The position numbers were made by a program, and so were the translations under genes. From Companilactobacillus kedongensis (GTDB lineage Bacteria > Bacillota > Bacilli > Lactobacillales > Lactobacillaceae): a DNA stretch of 64,000 bases. Below are positions 38,333 through 47,043 of the stretch, one piece after another; positions within the stretch are counted from its first letter, which is position 1, and each line of letters begins with the position of its first letter. The stretch spans positions 1 to 64,000 of the forward strand of contig NZ_RHOR01000012.1 of assembly GCF_003946625.1 (NCBI RefSeq). The letters are read 5' to 3'. The notes beneath the pieces are model-generated. The model saw only the letters and a program-made list of their open reading frames with translations, made no database searches and had not been told where the DNA came from.

Positions 38333-39085
38333 TCATTTTGACGATAATTCATAATTATATGATAGCACTGATAGGAAGTACAATGGTGCTGTTTCGGCTC
38401 TCATTATCCTTGGGCCTAATCCAACTGACAAATAATCTTTGTCTTGTAAGAATTCAACTTCTTCAGGTGAAAAGCCACCTTCTGGTCCGAAAACACCTAT
38501 CACTGATTTCGCAGATGATTTCTCTAAATTTTGCACCAAAAGACTCGATTCACCTTGCTTAGCTGATTCTTCATAGGCAACGAATTTTAATTCCGATTCA
38601 TTATCAGCCAATTTTTTTAAATCATTTAAATAACTAACTTGAGGAATTATACGGCGCTTAGATTGTTGAGCAGCATTTTTAGCTATCTCTTGTAATCTCA
38701 CAAGTTTCTTTTCGATTACGTTCGATTTCCAGTGCATGATCGAATATTGCGAATTAAAGAATATGATCTCAGTCGCGCCCAATTCTGTAGCCTTTTGAGT
38801 GATCCATTCAATCTTATCTTTCTTGGACAATGAACAAGCGACTGTAACTTTAACGGGCATTTCTGTCGAAGGTTTGTTACTTTTCAAAAGCTTGAATTCA
38901 ATTGTTTTATTATCTTTATCAATTTTTTCAATCGTTGCTAAATAAAGATCTCTTAATTCATCAACTAAATAAATTTGGTCAGATACTTTATGTCTTAATA
39001 CAGTTACGACATGCTTAAAAATTTCAGTATCTTCTATTGTAATTGTTTCGGTAGAAAATGTTTGATTAACGAAGTATTGCTCCAT
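38333..39085 (-). CDS. rsmE: 16S rRNA (uracil(1498)-N(3))-methyltransferase
   Basis: 250 residues, SPOUT-type methyltransferase. It shows an N-terminal PUA-like part with FKHVVTVLRHKVSDQI, and the knot region VIGVFGPEGGFSPEEVEF plus VGLGPRIMRAETAPLYFLSVL. It methylates U1498 of 16S rRNA near the decoding centre. Its ATG lies inside the end of prmA (20-base overlap), a common coupling. Confidence 0.95.
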   Translation of the reverse strand: MEQYFVNQTFSTETITIEDTEIFKHVVTVLRHKVSDQIYLVDELRDLYLATIEKIDKDNKTIEFKLLKSNKPSTEMPVKVTVACSLSKKDKIEWITQKATELGATEIIFFNSQYSIMHWKSNVIEKKLVRLQEIAKNAAQQSKRRIIPQVSYLNDLKKLADNESELKFVAYEESAKQGESSLLVQNLEKSSAKSVIGVFGPEGGFSPEEVEFLQDKDYLSVGLGPRIMRAETAPLYFLSVLSYNYELSSK

Positions 39086-39983
39086 CTTGTAATTCAGCGT
39101 CCTTTACTCTTTTACAAATCAGTGTTGACCAGCCCTTTAAATGGAAAGCTTCTAGTACTGTAAATCCATGCTTTTTCATTTCGGCAGTGATCAAAGACTC
39201 TTTTTCATTAATTATACCTGATAAAACGACAAATCCATTAGAATTTAAATGTTCATCTATATCTGGGATGAATTGCATAATAACGTCAGCCAATATATTA
39301 GCTACAATTACATCAACTCTGCCAGTCACACCGTCTAATAACGAATTTTCATATACTTCAATATCCTGACATCCCTCATTCAACTGTAAGTTTAATTTAG
39401 CGGCTTCAACAGCCTCTGGATCGAGATCAAAAGCCTTGATTTTTGAAACACCCAGTTGTCTTGCTTGAATCGAAAGAATTCCTGAACCAGTTCCAACATC
39501 ATATAATGAATCTGCATCGCCTAGGATCATTTCCAGTGCCTGCATACAGGAATATGTTGTAGGATGCGTACCTGTACCAAATGATTTGCCAGGATCCATA
39601 ACAATCAAATGTTCATCCGAAAATTTAGGCTGGTAGTCAACCCAGTTAGGAACAACCGTCAGATAACGACTAATGTGTACCGGATGATAATATTGTTTCC
39701 ATTCATTGACCCAAGTATTGTCATCAACATCACTTTCAGAAACAGTTATATTTGAAACATCAAAACCAAAGTCTGATAATCTTGAAATTTCACTTATTAA
39801 ATCATTCTTTAACTCAGGTTTATAACTATCTTCATCAAAATATGAATTTATCTTAGTGCAAACGGACTGGTCATCGTCATCAACCAATTCTGTTCCATTA
39901 GCACCTATTTTCATAAATACATCAGAAATAATCTCCTGATCAAAGTTGTTAGGAATTGAAACACTTATTTTTTTCCAAATCAT
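39066..39983 (-). CDS. prmA: Ribosomal protein L11 methyltransferase
   Basis: 305 residues, ATG behind ATGGAGGA. It is a SAM-dependent enzyme that trimethylates ribosomal protein uL11. It has an N-terminal substrate-recognition domain (1-95), MDPGKSFGTGTHPTT near 150, the SAM loop LYDVGTGSGILSI and the NPPY-like NILADVI. It is the first gene of prmA-rsmE-membrane protein. Confidence 0.95.
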   Translation of the reverse strand: MIWKKISVSIPNNFDQEIISDVFMKIGANGTELVDDDDQSVCTKINSYFDEDSYKPELKNDLISEISRLSDFGFDVSNITVSESDVDDNTWVNEWKQYYHPVHISRYLTVVPNWVDYQPKFSDEHLIVMDPGKSFGTGTHPTTYSCMQALEMILGDADSLYDVGTGSGILSIQARQLGVSKIKAFDLDPEAVEAAKLNLQLNEGCQDIEVYENSLLDGVTGRVDVIVANILADVIMQFIPDIDEHLNSNGFVVLSGIINEKESLITAEMKKHGFTVLEAFHLKGWSTLICKRVKDAELQDGAILR

Positions 39984-40029
39984 AAAAATTCCTCCATAAT
40001 TACTATTAAGGTTACTAAATATTGAGCAT

Positions 40030-40054
40030 AAAAAAAAGACGTTTCTGACGTCTT
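40030..40054 (-). terminator. Terminator of the 133-residue protein gene
   Basis: AAGACGT and ACGTCTT with a five-base loop, followed by eight T on the minus strand; it begins within the stop codon. Confidence 0.8.
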
Positions 40055-40454
40055 AGTTAATATATTTTCCAATAGTTTCCATAAAGTTTAGTTCACAGTT
40101 CTTAATTTTCTGCTGTGCTTTAGTGGAAAGATCTCTATTTAGAATATTTTGTTTTTCATCCATACACTCTAATCCACTGATCAGCTCGATGAAGTAACTA
40201 TTTAATGTCTTATCGATTTTTGAGTCTTCTAATTTATACTTTGTGATATATGAATTACAAAGCAGACTGAATCGTTTTACATTGGTCACGTAATTGTGTG
40301 TCAAACGAGAATAGTTTTCATGTGTCAAAGCTTCACCTCGTTCAATTAAACTCATAGTTTTGAAATATTCCACGAAAACCTCGCGATAAGTCAAAAATCT
40401 TTCTACAAATACATTAGTTTCCAATAGTTGATTCTTTGCCATTGCTTTTCCCAT
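40053..40454 (-). CDS. Hypothetical 133-residue helical protein
   Basis: ATG behind AGAGGTG, own terminator. The sequence is almost entirely helical and charged, soluble, with Leu/Phe heptad-like spacing; there is one conserved-looking segment YREVFVEYFKTMSLIERGEA. No catalytic or DNA-binding motif is recognised. A dyad and an extended -10 lie just upstream, so it is probably a regulated single gene. Confidence 0.65.
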   Translation of the reverse strand: MGKAMAKNQLLETNVFVERFLTYREVFVEYFKTMSLIERGEALTHENYSRLTHNYVTNVKRFSLLCNSYITKYKLEDSKIDKTLNSYFIELISGLECMDEKQNILNRDLSTKAQQKIKNCELNFMETIGKYIN

Positions 40455-40483
40455 TTAAAACACCTCTTATCTTTGTTTTTTAT

Positions 40484-40520
40484 AATATATCATAGATTTT
40501 TACTTATGCATACCATAAGT
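40484..40520 (-). promoter_or_regulatory. Candidate promoter/operator of the 133-residue gene
   Basis: Extended -10 TGATATATT (40484-40492, minus strand). Over the expected -35 region lies a perfect dyad ACTTATG-N5-CATAAGT (40502-40520), a candidate repressor site. Confidence 0.4.
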
Positions 40521-40624
40521 TATAAATATTACAAAAATATTTGTATTTTTTTGTTTTCCTACATATTACTTACGTTAAAAAAAATAATCAGACTATTTTC
40601 ATAATCGAATCACTCTTGATGAAT

Positions 40625-40807
40625 CTAATCTAAACTTTTTTCATTAAGCTTTTCTTTAGCAGCGACTTTTCTTAAAGATTCATTATCCTTAAATAACTTC
40701 TGTGCTTCTGATAACTTTTCTGGGCTTTTATTGATTTCTTGAGATATCTTACTGAAATCATTTTGGATAGGATCATTATCCTTCTTATTGTGTCTAAAAA
40801 AACTCAT
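40625..40807 (-). CDS. Small charged protein, unrecognised (60 residues)
   Basis: ATG with a near-consensus TTGGAGGAGCG binding site. The protein is hydrophilic, rich in Lys, Glu, Asp, Ser and Asn, and predicts two helices (LSEAQKLFKDNESLRKVAAK). No signal or membrane segment. It is upstream of the 133-residue gene but separated by 170 bases with a weak hairpin and T run at about 40575-40600. Function unknown. Confidence 0.65.
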   Translation of the reverse strand: MSFFRHNKKDNDPIQNDFSKISQEINKSPEKLSEAQKLFKDNESLRKVAAKEKLNEKSLD

Positions 40808-40957
40808 TCTTTTCGCTCCTCCAACTATTAAACGTTGTTATTATATAACAAATTATTAAAGAATTACTTATTATTTTAATTAAAGACTTAAAAACTTTCA
40901 AAAGCTTTGTTGTTTGTTATGATTATTAAAGAAGTAATTTATAGTCTGGTGGGGAAA

Positions 40958-41467
40958 ATGAGTAAGAAGAATAAAAAGATTTCAAAAACATTAGTTGAAA
41001 AAATTCTTGATAAAGAAAAGGTTGAGTACAAAGCTATGACTTTCCCAACTAAAGCCGAAGGCGATACTCAAGAATTAGTTCATGATGGAAGTATGCAAGA
41101 TGGTTACAAAATCTATAAAACATTAGTCTTAACTGGGAACAAAACCGGTCCACTTGTGGGAATGATCCCTTTGGATAAGCATCTTAGCTATAAAAAATTA
41201 GCAAAAATTTCTGGAAATAAGAAAGTCGGGATGGTGCCACTAAAGGATCTGATCAAAACTAGTGGCTTTGAACATGGAGCAAATAGTCCCGTTGGAATAC
41301 ATTCGTTGCATAATTATCCGATCTATTTTGATAATGAAGCTGAACGTTCCGAGAAGATCATTGTGTCTGCAGGAAAACTTGGACAATCATTACTGATCGA
41401 ACCACATGATTTAGCCAAAGTTGTTGATGCAGAATTTGGTGATTTTGCTGTCGATGAACCAGAATAG
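40958..41467 (+). CDS. YbaK/EbsC family aminoacyl-tRNA deacylase
   Basis: 169 residues from ATG 40958, close behind GGTGGGG; the upstream in-frame ATG at 40907 has no site. It belongs to the Ybak/ProX editing-domain family, whose members hydrolyse Cys-tRNA(Pro) and similar mischarged tRNAs. Seen: YKIYKTLVLTGNKTGPLVGMIP, KKLAKISGNKKVGMVP and GYVxG-equivalent ANSPVGIHS. The exact tRNA substrate is not certain. Confidence 0.88.
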   Translation: MSKKNKKISKTLVEKILDKEKVEYKAMTFPTKAEGDTQELVHDGSMQDGYKIYKTLVLTGNKTGPLVGMIPLDKHLSYKKLAKISGNKKVGMVPLKDLIKTSGFEHGANSPVGIHSLHNYPIYFDNEAERSEKIIVSAGKLGQSLLIEPHDLAKVVDAEFGDFAVDEPE

Positions 41468-41500
41468 AAAAACTCTGCCAATTGTGGCAGAGTTTTTTTT
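41467..41500. terminator. Bidirectional terminator between ybaK and the tau transporter
   Basis: AAAAACTCTGCCA and TGGCAGAGTTTTT with a four-base loop, T runs on both strands; it serves both convergent transcription units. Confidence 0.9.
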
Positions 41501-42239
41501 ATACTATTTGCGTTAAAATATCATTTTTAAATTTCATATAATCTGAATCGATATCTTTAGAATCTATATTGAAATACGGATTCTGAACAATTTTCAATTG
41601 AGAATTTTTATCAGGTGTCATGATAACGATTCGATTACCCAGTTTAATTGCCTCATCAATATCATGTGTAATGATAAAAAAGGTTAAATGTAGCGACTTC
41701 CACAAGTCTAAGATAACATCATGAATATCATTTCTAGTAAATTCATCCAGAGCTCCAAACGACTCGTCAAACATAACCAATTGTGGCTGATTTGCCAAAG
41801 CTCTTGCTATTGCCACTCTTTGACGCATTCCACCAGATAGAGAAAAAACATAATCTTTCTTTTTGTCTGTCAATTGAACTTGATCCAATAGAGTATTAAC
41901 TCGTTCATCAATTTTTTCTTTATCAAAATGTCTCATCTTGAGACCAAATCCGATATTGTCGGCCACATTTAGCCATGGATATAGTGCATTATTTTGAAAT
42001 ACCACTCCTAATTTCCAATTAGGACCAGTGACAGGTTCTCCGTTTAATAGAACTTTCCCAGATGTTGGTTCCAAATAACCTGCAATAGTATTCAATAAGG
42101 TACTCTTACCGCAGCCCGATTTACCAATTACGGTAATTATCTCGCCACGATTTATATCAAGATTCAAGGAATTCAAAGTGGGCTTATCATCATTTTCGTA
42201 TGTAAGTGTTAAATCCTTAACTTCAATAATTTTTTCCAT
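41499..42239 (-). CDS. tauB: ABC transporter ATPase, taurine/sulfonate type
   Basis: 246 residues. Walker A GKSGCGKSTLLNTIAGYLEP, Q-loop VFQNNALYPWLNV, ABC signature LSGGMRQRVAIARAL, Walker B QLVMFDESFGALDE and H-loop ITHDIDEA. The sequence belongs to the nitrate/sulfonate/taurine importer class. It is directly after the binding-protein gene and completes tauC-tauA-tauB. Confidence 0.85.
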   Translation of the reverse strand: MEKIIEVKDLTLTYENDDKPTLNSLNLDINRGEIITVIGKSGCGKSTLLNTIAGYLEPTSGKVLLNGEPVTGPNWKLGVVFQNNALYPWLNVADNIGFGLKMRHFDKEKIDERVNTLLDQVQLTDKKKDYVFSLSGGMRQRVAIARALANQPQLVMFDESFGALDEFTRNDIHDVILDLWKSLHLTFFIITHDIDEAIKLGNRIVIMTPDKNSQLKIVQNPYFNIDSKDIDSDYMKFKNDILTQIV

Positions 42240-43244
42240 CTAATCATCCCCCAGCTCACTTACGTATTTATCCGCAATAAATTTGTTAATCTCTTTTTTA
42301 CTTGGTGCGTGATCGATCGTCTGTTGTTGTGACATGAATTTTCCAGTTATATAAAGTTGTTCAGGAAAGGTTTTACTAAGAAATCTCTGATTTACCATTT
42401 GCTTAGCTGTCAACCATTTAGATGTACCAATTTGTGATTTAGCCTCAGAATATCCAAGGTCCATCTGCTTTGATGCTGCTTTTATGGTTACCTCTGGCTC
42501 ACTTTGCATTTCTGCGTGAGTCTTATTTAATTGTTTCAATAAACCTGCAACCAATTTGGGATGACTTCTTTCAAAACCTCCGCGTACTAAAGTAACATTC
42601 GCCGTAATTCTATTTTGATCACGCAGGTCCTCACTGGTGATCAAGAAATGTCCATTCTTCAACATTGGTGTTAACGTGGGTTGCCAAGTGTACGCAGCCG
42701 AGATATCTCCCCGATTCCAAGCAGCAACAATGTCCTGTGTATCCATATCTAACAATGAAACTTTATTCAATAAGTGATGTTTTTTTAGAGTCATCATTAA
42801 ACTGTAATGAGATGTCGATGCAAATGGTGTCGCAATTTTTTGACCAGCCAAATCGTCAAAATTTTTAATTCCACTACCGTTCCTAACGACCAGACCTTCG
42901 TTATTCCCCAAAACATCATTTACCCAGACCAATTTTGCATCTATCTTAGAAGTCAATGCTACAACAGCATTGGTATCTCCCATTGTTGCAAAATCAATGT
43001 CACCAGAAATCAAAGCTTTATTAGCATCAACTCCAGAATCAAAGATTATATATTTCACTTTAATATTTTCTTTATCAAAATAACTACTAATGTATTTCAA
43101 TTGTCTTGCCGCAGCAACATCATTGGGGACTTGTAAAATACCGATTCTAACTTCTGAAGCCTTTTTTGTATCCGTATTGTTAGAACATCCAGTTAAAAGA
43201 AAAATCATAAATAGAGCAATTAGAAATTTTACAATTTTTTTCAT
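42240..43244 (-). CDS. tauA: Taurine/sulfonate-type substrate-binding lipoprotein
   Basis: 334 residues from ATG 43244, which overlaps the permease stop (TAATG) and follows TGGAGTGG. The signal peptide ends at lipobox LLTGC. The family motifs ATPFASTSHYSL (about 130) and VAAWNRGDISAAYTWQP (about 175-190) strongly resemble TauA, which binds the sulfonate group. The ligand remains inferred; a related aliphatic sulfonate or thiamine-precursor analogue is possible. No sulfonate monooxygenase lies nearby. Confidence 0.82.
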   Translation of the reverse strand: MKKIVKFLIALFMIFLLTGCSNNTDTKKASEVRIGILQVPNDVAAARQLKYISSYFDKENIKVKYIIFDSGVDANKALISGDIDFATMGDTNAVVALTSKIDAKLVWVNDVLGNNEGLVVRNGSGIKNFDDLAGQKIATPFASTSHYSLMMTLKKHHLLNKVSLLDMDTQDIVAAWNRGDISAAYTWQPTLTPMLKNGHFLITSEDLRDQNRITANVTLVRGGFERSHPKLVAGLLKQLNKTHAEMQSEPEVTIKAASKQMDLGYSEAKSQIGTSKWLTAKQMVNQRFLSKTFPEQLYITGKFMSQQQTIDHAPSKKEINKFIADKYVSELGDD

Positions 43245-44020
43245 TATTGACCACTCCAAAAAACTACTTTTCTTTCAATAAACTTCAAAATTTGATCTAA
43301 GACAACCCCAGTTATGCCTAAGATAATAATACCGACAAACATTACATCACTCTTAAGATATTTTGAAGCATTGATGATCATCCACCCAATTCCGTATGTG
43401 GCAGCAACCATTTCCGCGGCAACAACGGTTGTATAAGCCATACCGACAGCAGTCCTAATACCCGTAAATATATCAGGTAAAGCAGATGGAAAAATAACAT
43501 GAAAGAATACTTGCTTAGAACTTGCACCCAATGATTCAGCACTCTTGATATAATCATCTTTAACTCGGTTTACACCTGAAATACATGCCAAATAGATTGG
43601 AGCAAAGGCAGCTAAATAAAGTAGTACTACCTTAGATGTCTCGCCAATACCTACCCAAAGTATCAAAATTGTATAATAAGCCAAAGGTGGAATTGGTCTG
43701 ATAAATTGAATAATAGAATCAAAAATCGAGTAAATGACTTTGATCCTACCACTGATCAACCCAAGCGGAATTGCTGTTACAATTGCTAGAACAACCGCAC
43801 TCAATAACCTTGCCATGGTTATTAAGAAGTGTTGCCAAAGAGGTATACCATTATATCCATATTCACTCAACTTAACGAACGTTGAGACAACCTTTTCAGG
43901 ACTAGGTAACAAAATCTCTGGAACCATTTTAAATGAAGTGGCAAGTTGCCAAGCTACAAATAAAATTAGCCACGTGGCTACGGTTATCAACCAATAATTC
44001 TTTTTCCCTTTCGAATTCAT
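43244..44020 (-). CDS. tauC: ABC transporter permease, taurine/sulfonate type
   Basis: 258 residues from ATG 44020 behind TGGAGGGAAG. In-frame codons upstream (to 44092) lie across a terminator-like hairpin and lack a binding site. There are six hydrophobic segments and the EAA-type loop KSAESLGASSKQVFFHVIFPSALPD. The start of the gene ALLFVAWQLATSFKMVPE and a PTPPL-like RPIPPLAYY are typical of TauC/SsuC. Confidence 0.86.
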   Translation of the reverse strand: MNSKGKKNYWLITVATWLILFVAWQLATSFKMVPEILLPSPEKVVSTFVKLSEYGYNGIPLWQHFLITMARLLSAVVLAIVTAIPLGLISGRIKVIYSIFDSIIQFIRPIPPLAYYTILILWVGIGETSKVVLLYLAAFAPIYLACISGVNRVKDDYIKSAESLGASSKQVFFHVIFPSALPDIFTGIRTAVGMAYTTVVAAEMVAATYGIGWMIINASKYLKSDVMFVGIIILGITGVVLDQILKFIERKVVFWSGQ

Positions 44021-44037
44021 TCTTCCCTCCATAGACC

Positions 44038-44072
44038 AAAAAAATATAGTTATTCCAACTGGGATAACTATT
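44038..44072 (-). promoter_or_regulatory. Attenuator-like hairpin just upstream of tauC
   Basis: On the minus strand ATAGTTAT and ATAACTAT pair around CC/GG and a small loop, followed by ATTTTTTT, some twenty bases before the tauC ribosome binding site. No gene ends here on the minus strand, so transcription from the leader would be stopped unless an alternative structure forms. Confidence 0.55.
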
Positions 44073-44107
44073 TTTTTCATATTATGAATCAAATTTGTAG
44101 CCCTAAA

Positions 44108-44196
44108 TAATTATTTAAAGCTCACCAATTAAGTGTACACCATTAAAATTGAGGTTTGAACCGCGATAATACAGTTTTGGTAATTATTTAAAGCTC
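44108..44196 (-). repeat. Direct repeat in the tauC leader
   Basis: TAATTATTTAAAGCTC occurs at 44108-44123 and again at 44181-44196, 73 bases apart. A possible promoter (TTGTTC, 17 bases, TAATAA on the minus strand) lies near the distal copy, so the copies may be regulator sites or leader elements. Confidence 0.5.
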
Positions 44197-44301
44197 TTTC
44201 ATTATTAAAAATCGAAAGTTATACGAACAATGAACATATGTGATTATATAGTTTTACTATCTGATCTTATTATCATTTAAATTATGAATTGAATCTTTCC
44301 T

Positions 44302-45180
44302 ATGATACATTTTGTTAAAGATAACTTGCATTTGAATTTAAAATTAAATCCTAAAATTATGGAGCTAAATTACCAAATAACAAACTACCTCAAACATAGA
44401 ATTATTAAAAGGTCAGTTCTTATTTCACTAATAATCGGTGCAATATTATCCGGACTACAAATCATTCAAGGACTTATACCAATTGTCAAATACGGAAATA
44501 TATTTCTCGAATCTCCATATACGAGATGGCTTTCAATTGACCCATTCACTTTCGGGCCAATAATGTTTTTCATTCTATTACCATTAATGGCAAGCATACC
44601 TGCTGCGACCATCTTGAAAGAAGATCTTACTTCTGGTCTGCTTCTACAAATAAAAACACGAATCGGACTAAATAGATTGTTATTGGGCTATGGACTTGCC
44701 GCACTTATTGGAGGTTTTCTTGTAGTTGCAATACCATTATTAACAAATTTTTTGACATATTTCTTATTTTTACCAAATATCAGACCCGATTTTTTGATCA
44801 ACGAAAACTTGATGATCATCCATGAAAATACAATGTTCGTTGATCTATTTTACAGTCATCCCCTAATACATGGTCTCTTGTCCATATTATTCACTTCACT
44901 TTGGGGTGGTTTGTTTTCCGTTTTAACAACTTCAATATCACTCTGGATCAAAAGTAAATTTTTAATGCTCTTTTCAAGTATGATTTTTCAAACCTTTCTA
45001 TTGATTGGAAATCTATTCATTAAGCTGCCTCACCAAATAAGTTATGTTCCATTTGACTTTCTAAAAGAGACAGCTTCAAGTCCGATTGATATTCGAATAG
45101 TAATTTTGACAACTGTAATCGTTTCATTTACGACTTTCTTACTACTAATAATAGGAAGGAATAAAAAAATTGTCTGGTAA
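44302..45180 (+). CDS. Membrane protein of an ABC-2-type transporter
   Basis: 292 residues, six predicted hydrophobic segments (about 38-58, 84-104, 128-150, 178-200, 218-245, 265-285). The first cytoplasmic part is about 35 residues and basic. No clear ribosome binding site is found before either the ATG at 44302 or an internal ATG at 44359, so the start is uncertain. It is the first gene of a four-gene plus-strand unit with a second membrane protein, an ATPase and a small exported protein. The arrangement resembles lantibiotic-immunity LanE/LanG or ABC-2 exporters; the substrate is unknown. Confidence 0.7.
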   Translation: MIHFVKDNLHLNLKLNPKIMELNYQITNYLKHRIIKRSVLISLIIGAILSGLQIIQGLIPIVKYGNIFLESPYTRWLSIDPFTFGPIMFFILLPLMASIPAATILKEDLTSGLLLQIKTRIGLNRLLLGYGLAALIGGFLVVAIPLLTNFLTYFLFLPNIRPDFLINENLMIIHENTMFVDLFYSHPLIHGLLSILFTSLWGGLFSVLTTSISLWIKSKFLMLFSSMIFQTFLLIGNLFIKLPHQISYVPFDFLKETASSPIDIRIVILTTVIVSFTTFLLLIIGRNKKIVW

Positions 45181-45850
45181 ATTGTTCAAACAGCAACTGA
45201 TCCTTATTACTCATAACCGCTCAATAATAATTTTATCTTTCTTGTCCATTATCATTGGTATAGCGCCGATACAGGAATTTCTTACTTTAAATCCACAGGA
45301 AAATCCGTCCACGATACTAACTAAGATTTTGAACCCTTTTATAATCTGCTTTGGCTTGATTTTTGTTGCACTAGTTTCAAATTTATCTGGTGAAAAATTC
45401 AGAATAAACGATTTATTGATAACTCAAAGTAGAAAATTTATCACTATTGCCATGATCATCAGAGTAATTTCCAGTCAATTCATTATTTGGTTGCTTTGGA
45501 CAATACCGTCATTAGCGACGGTCTGGATTTCAGGACTCAGTTACTTTGTCATTGGAACACATTTTCAGATATTACTACTATACGTTTATATTTATTTAGC
45601 GATGCTGACATTATCATTGTTAGAGCTGAATTTGCTTATGATAACTAATAATACTATTGCTTTCTTACTTGCTTTCGGAATGAATTGTCTAGACTACTAT
45701 TTGGCAAAGACGACAGATGATTCTTTATTCTATTATTTTACGAATTTAAAGAGTCAGATTGATCTAGCTACAAAATTTATCATTATGTTATTTTTGATTG
45801 GTTTACTTACTTTTACTCTAAATAAAATAATCTCAAAAAAGGATTTTTAA
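45170..45850 (+). CDS. Second membrane protein of the ABC-2-type transporter
   Basis: 226 residues, TTG start behind AGGAAGGA, overlapping the previous gene by 11 bases. Six hydrophobic stretches with short polar loops; no named motif. Together with the upstream protein it would form the membrane channel for the ATPase encoded next. The two membrane proteins are not obviously paralogous by eye. Confidence 0.7.
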   Translation: MSGKLFKQQLILITHNRSIIILSFLSIIIGIAPIQEFLTLNPQENPSTILTKILNPFIICFGLIFVALVSNLSGEKFRINDLLITQSRKFITIAMIIRVISSQFIIWLLWTIPSLATVWISGLSYFVIGTHFQILLLYVYIYLAMLTLSLLELNLLMITNNTIAFLLAFGMNCLDYYLAKTTDDSLFYYFTNLKSQIDLATKFIIMLFLIGLLTFTLNKIISKKDF

Positions 45851-45861
45851 AGGAGTTCAAC

Positions 45862-46497
45862 ATGATTCTTATCTCATTACAATCTGTCAGCAAAAAAGTT
45901 AAAAATAGAATTCTGATCGACAATGCCACACTTTCCATCAATCAAGGAGACATAGCTACTTTTGAAGGCATCAATGGATCTGGTAAGACGATTCTCTTAA
46001 AAGCCATTTTGGGTCTAATTAAAACTACTGGAACTATCAAAGTTAATGACAATCTGATTTTAACTAAAGATAAGTACCCTATAAAGGCTGGAATATTGAT
46101 TGAAAATCCTAGTCTGATTGATAACATGACAGCATTTCAAAATTTGAATCTCTTAGCGCAGTTACAAGAGAACATCTCAAATAACGATATTATCGAATTA
46201 CTAGAATCATTAGGCTTATCAAATAACGTACATCAAATGGTTAAGAAATTTTCTTTAGGAATGAAACAAAAAGTCGGTATTGCCCAGGCACTGTTGGGTG
46301 AAAATCCTTTAATTATTTTGGACGAACCTACTAATGCACTTGATGAAACAAGCATTGATAACCTCATAAAGAAAATAAAAGAGCTTAAAAATAAAAATAT
46401 TACTTTCCTAGTAACTTCACATGACAAAGAGCTCATCAGAAAAATTTCCACTCGTAGATTCGTTGTCAGAAATGGAGCCGTCAATGAGACAATATAA
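45862..46497 (+). CDS. ABC transporter ATPase (export type)
   Basis: 211 residues, ATG behind AAAGGAGTTC. Walker A GINGSGKTILLKAILGL, signature KFSLGMKQKVGIAQALLG, Walker B LIILDEPTNALDE and H-loop LVTSHDKEL. The compact size and the bacteriocin/antibiotic-exporter-like sequence (NPSLIDNMTAFQNL) fit an ABC-2 exporter or immunity pump. It sits third in the operon. Confidence 0.88.
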   Translation: MILISLQSVSKKVKNRILIDNATLSINQGDIATFEGINGSGKTILLKAILGLIKTTGTIKVNDNLILTKDKYPIKAGILIENPSLIDNMTAFQNLNLLAQLQENISNNDIIELLESLGLSNNVHQMVKKFSLGMKQKVGIAQALLGENPLIILDEPTNALDETSIDNLIKKIKELKNKNITFLVTSHDKELIRKISTRRFVVRNGAVNETI

Positions 46498-46981
46498 TAA
46501 GGCATTCAAATTCACTCTACTATCCACTTTTTCAGTCATTGCATTTGTTTTTTTGACCTTACAATATCAAAAAGTAAACGCTGATTACGATAATCCTCAA
46601 GAAGTAACAATTTCAAAAAATCAATTGATAAAAGCTAAGAACGTTGAATTCAAAGTTTTGAATACATCAATAAGAGAAAAGAACATTGATGTTACCTTAT
46701 GGATAAAACAGACCGGACCCGGATATTACGGTATGCACAAGAGTTACTTCTTTATTGAAAATATGTGGATAGCAGATCAACATCATACTTACAGCAATCA
46801 TTCTAATATGGTCGTAAAGGATCAGAACGATCAGGCACTAAATATGAACAAATTTAAGATGGGACAAAGTACTATTGCAAATGTCCATTTTGACAAGCCC
46901 AAAGAAAACGGAAATGACAAATTCTACTTTCTAGTACCAAATAAAAAACATATGACCAAGTACAATCTATCTGTAAACTAA
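46484..46981 (+). CDS. Small exported/membrane-anchored protein of the ABC module
   Basis: 165 residues from ATG 46484, seven bases after a GGAG; an in-frame ATG at 46421 lies inside the ATPase gene. It overlaps the ATPase end by 14 bases. A single hydrophobic N-terminal segment (about 9-29) has no lipobox Cys, so it is a secreted or N-anchored protein. The mature part has the beta-rich order of DUF4352-like Ig folds (NVEFKVLNTSIREKNIDVTL). It may be a substrate-capturing or immunity accessory; no homolog is recognised. Confidence 0.72.
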   Translation: MRQYNKAFKFTLLSTFSVIAFVFLTLQYQKVNADYDNPQEVTISKNQLIKAKNVEFKVLNTSIREKNIDVTLWIKQTGPGYYGMHKSYFFIENMWIADQHHTYSNHSNMVVKDQNDQALNMNKFKMGQSTIANVHFDKPKENGNDKFYFLVPNKKHMTKYNLSVN

Positions 46982-47022
46982 AAAAGGCTACCGACAAGTT
47001 TTTTTCTTGTCAGTAGCCTTTT
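46981..47022. terminator. Bidirectional terminator of the ABC module and the 43-residue gene
   Basis: AAAAAGGCTACCGACAAG pairs with CTTGTCAGTAGCCTTTT around a seven-base T loop, with T runs on both strands. Confidence 0.9.
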
Positions 47023-47043
47023 GGACTCTCTTAATGTCCTTGG

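Noticed and set aside
40575-40622. Terminator after the 60-residue charged protein gene
   Set aside because: There is a T run, but the stem is only about six pairs with wobble, too weak to call.
44046-44071. Simple end-of-gene terminator in front of tauC
   Set aside because: No minus-strand gene ends upstream of it, so a leader attenuator is the better reading.
44021-44092. N-terminal extension of tauC (24 codons)
   Set aside because: It crosses a terminator-like hairpin and has no binding site, while the ATG at 44020 follows TGGAGGGAAG.
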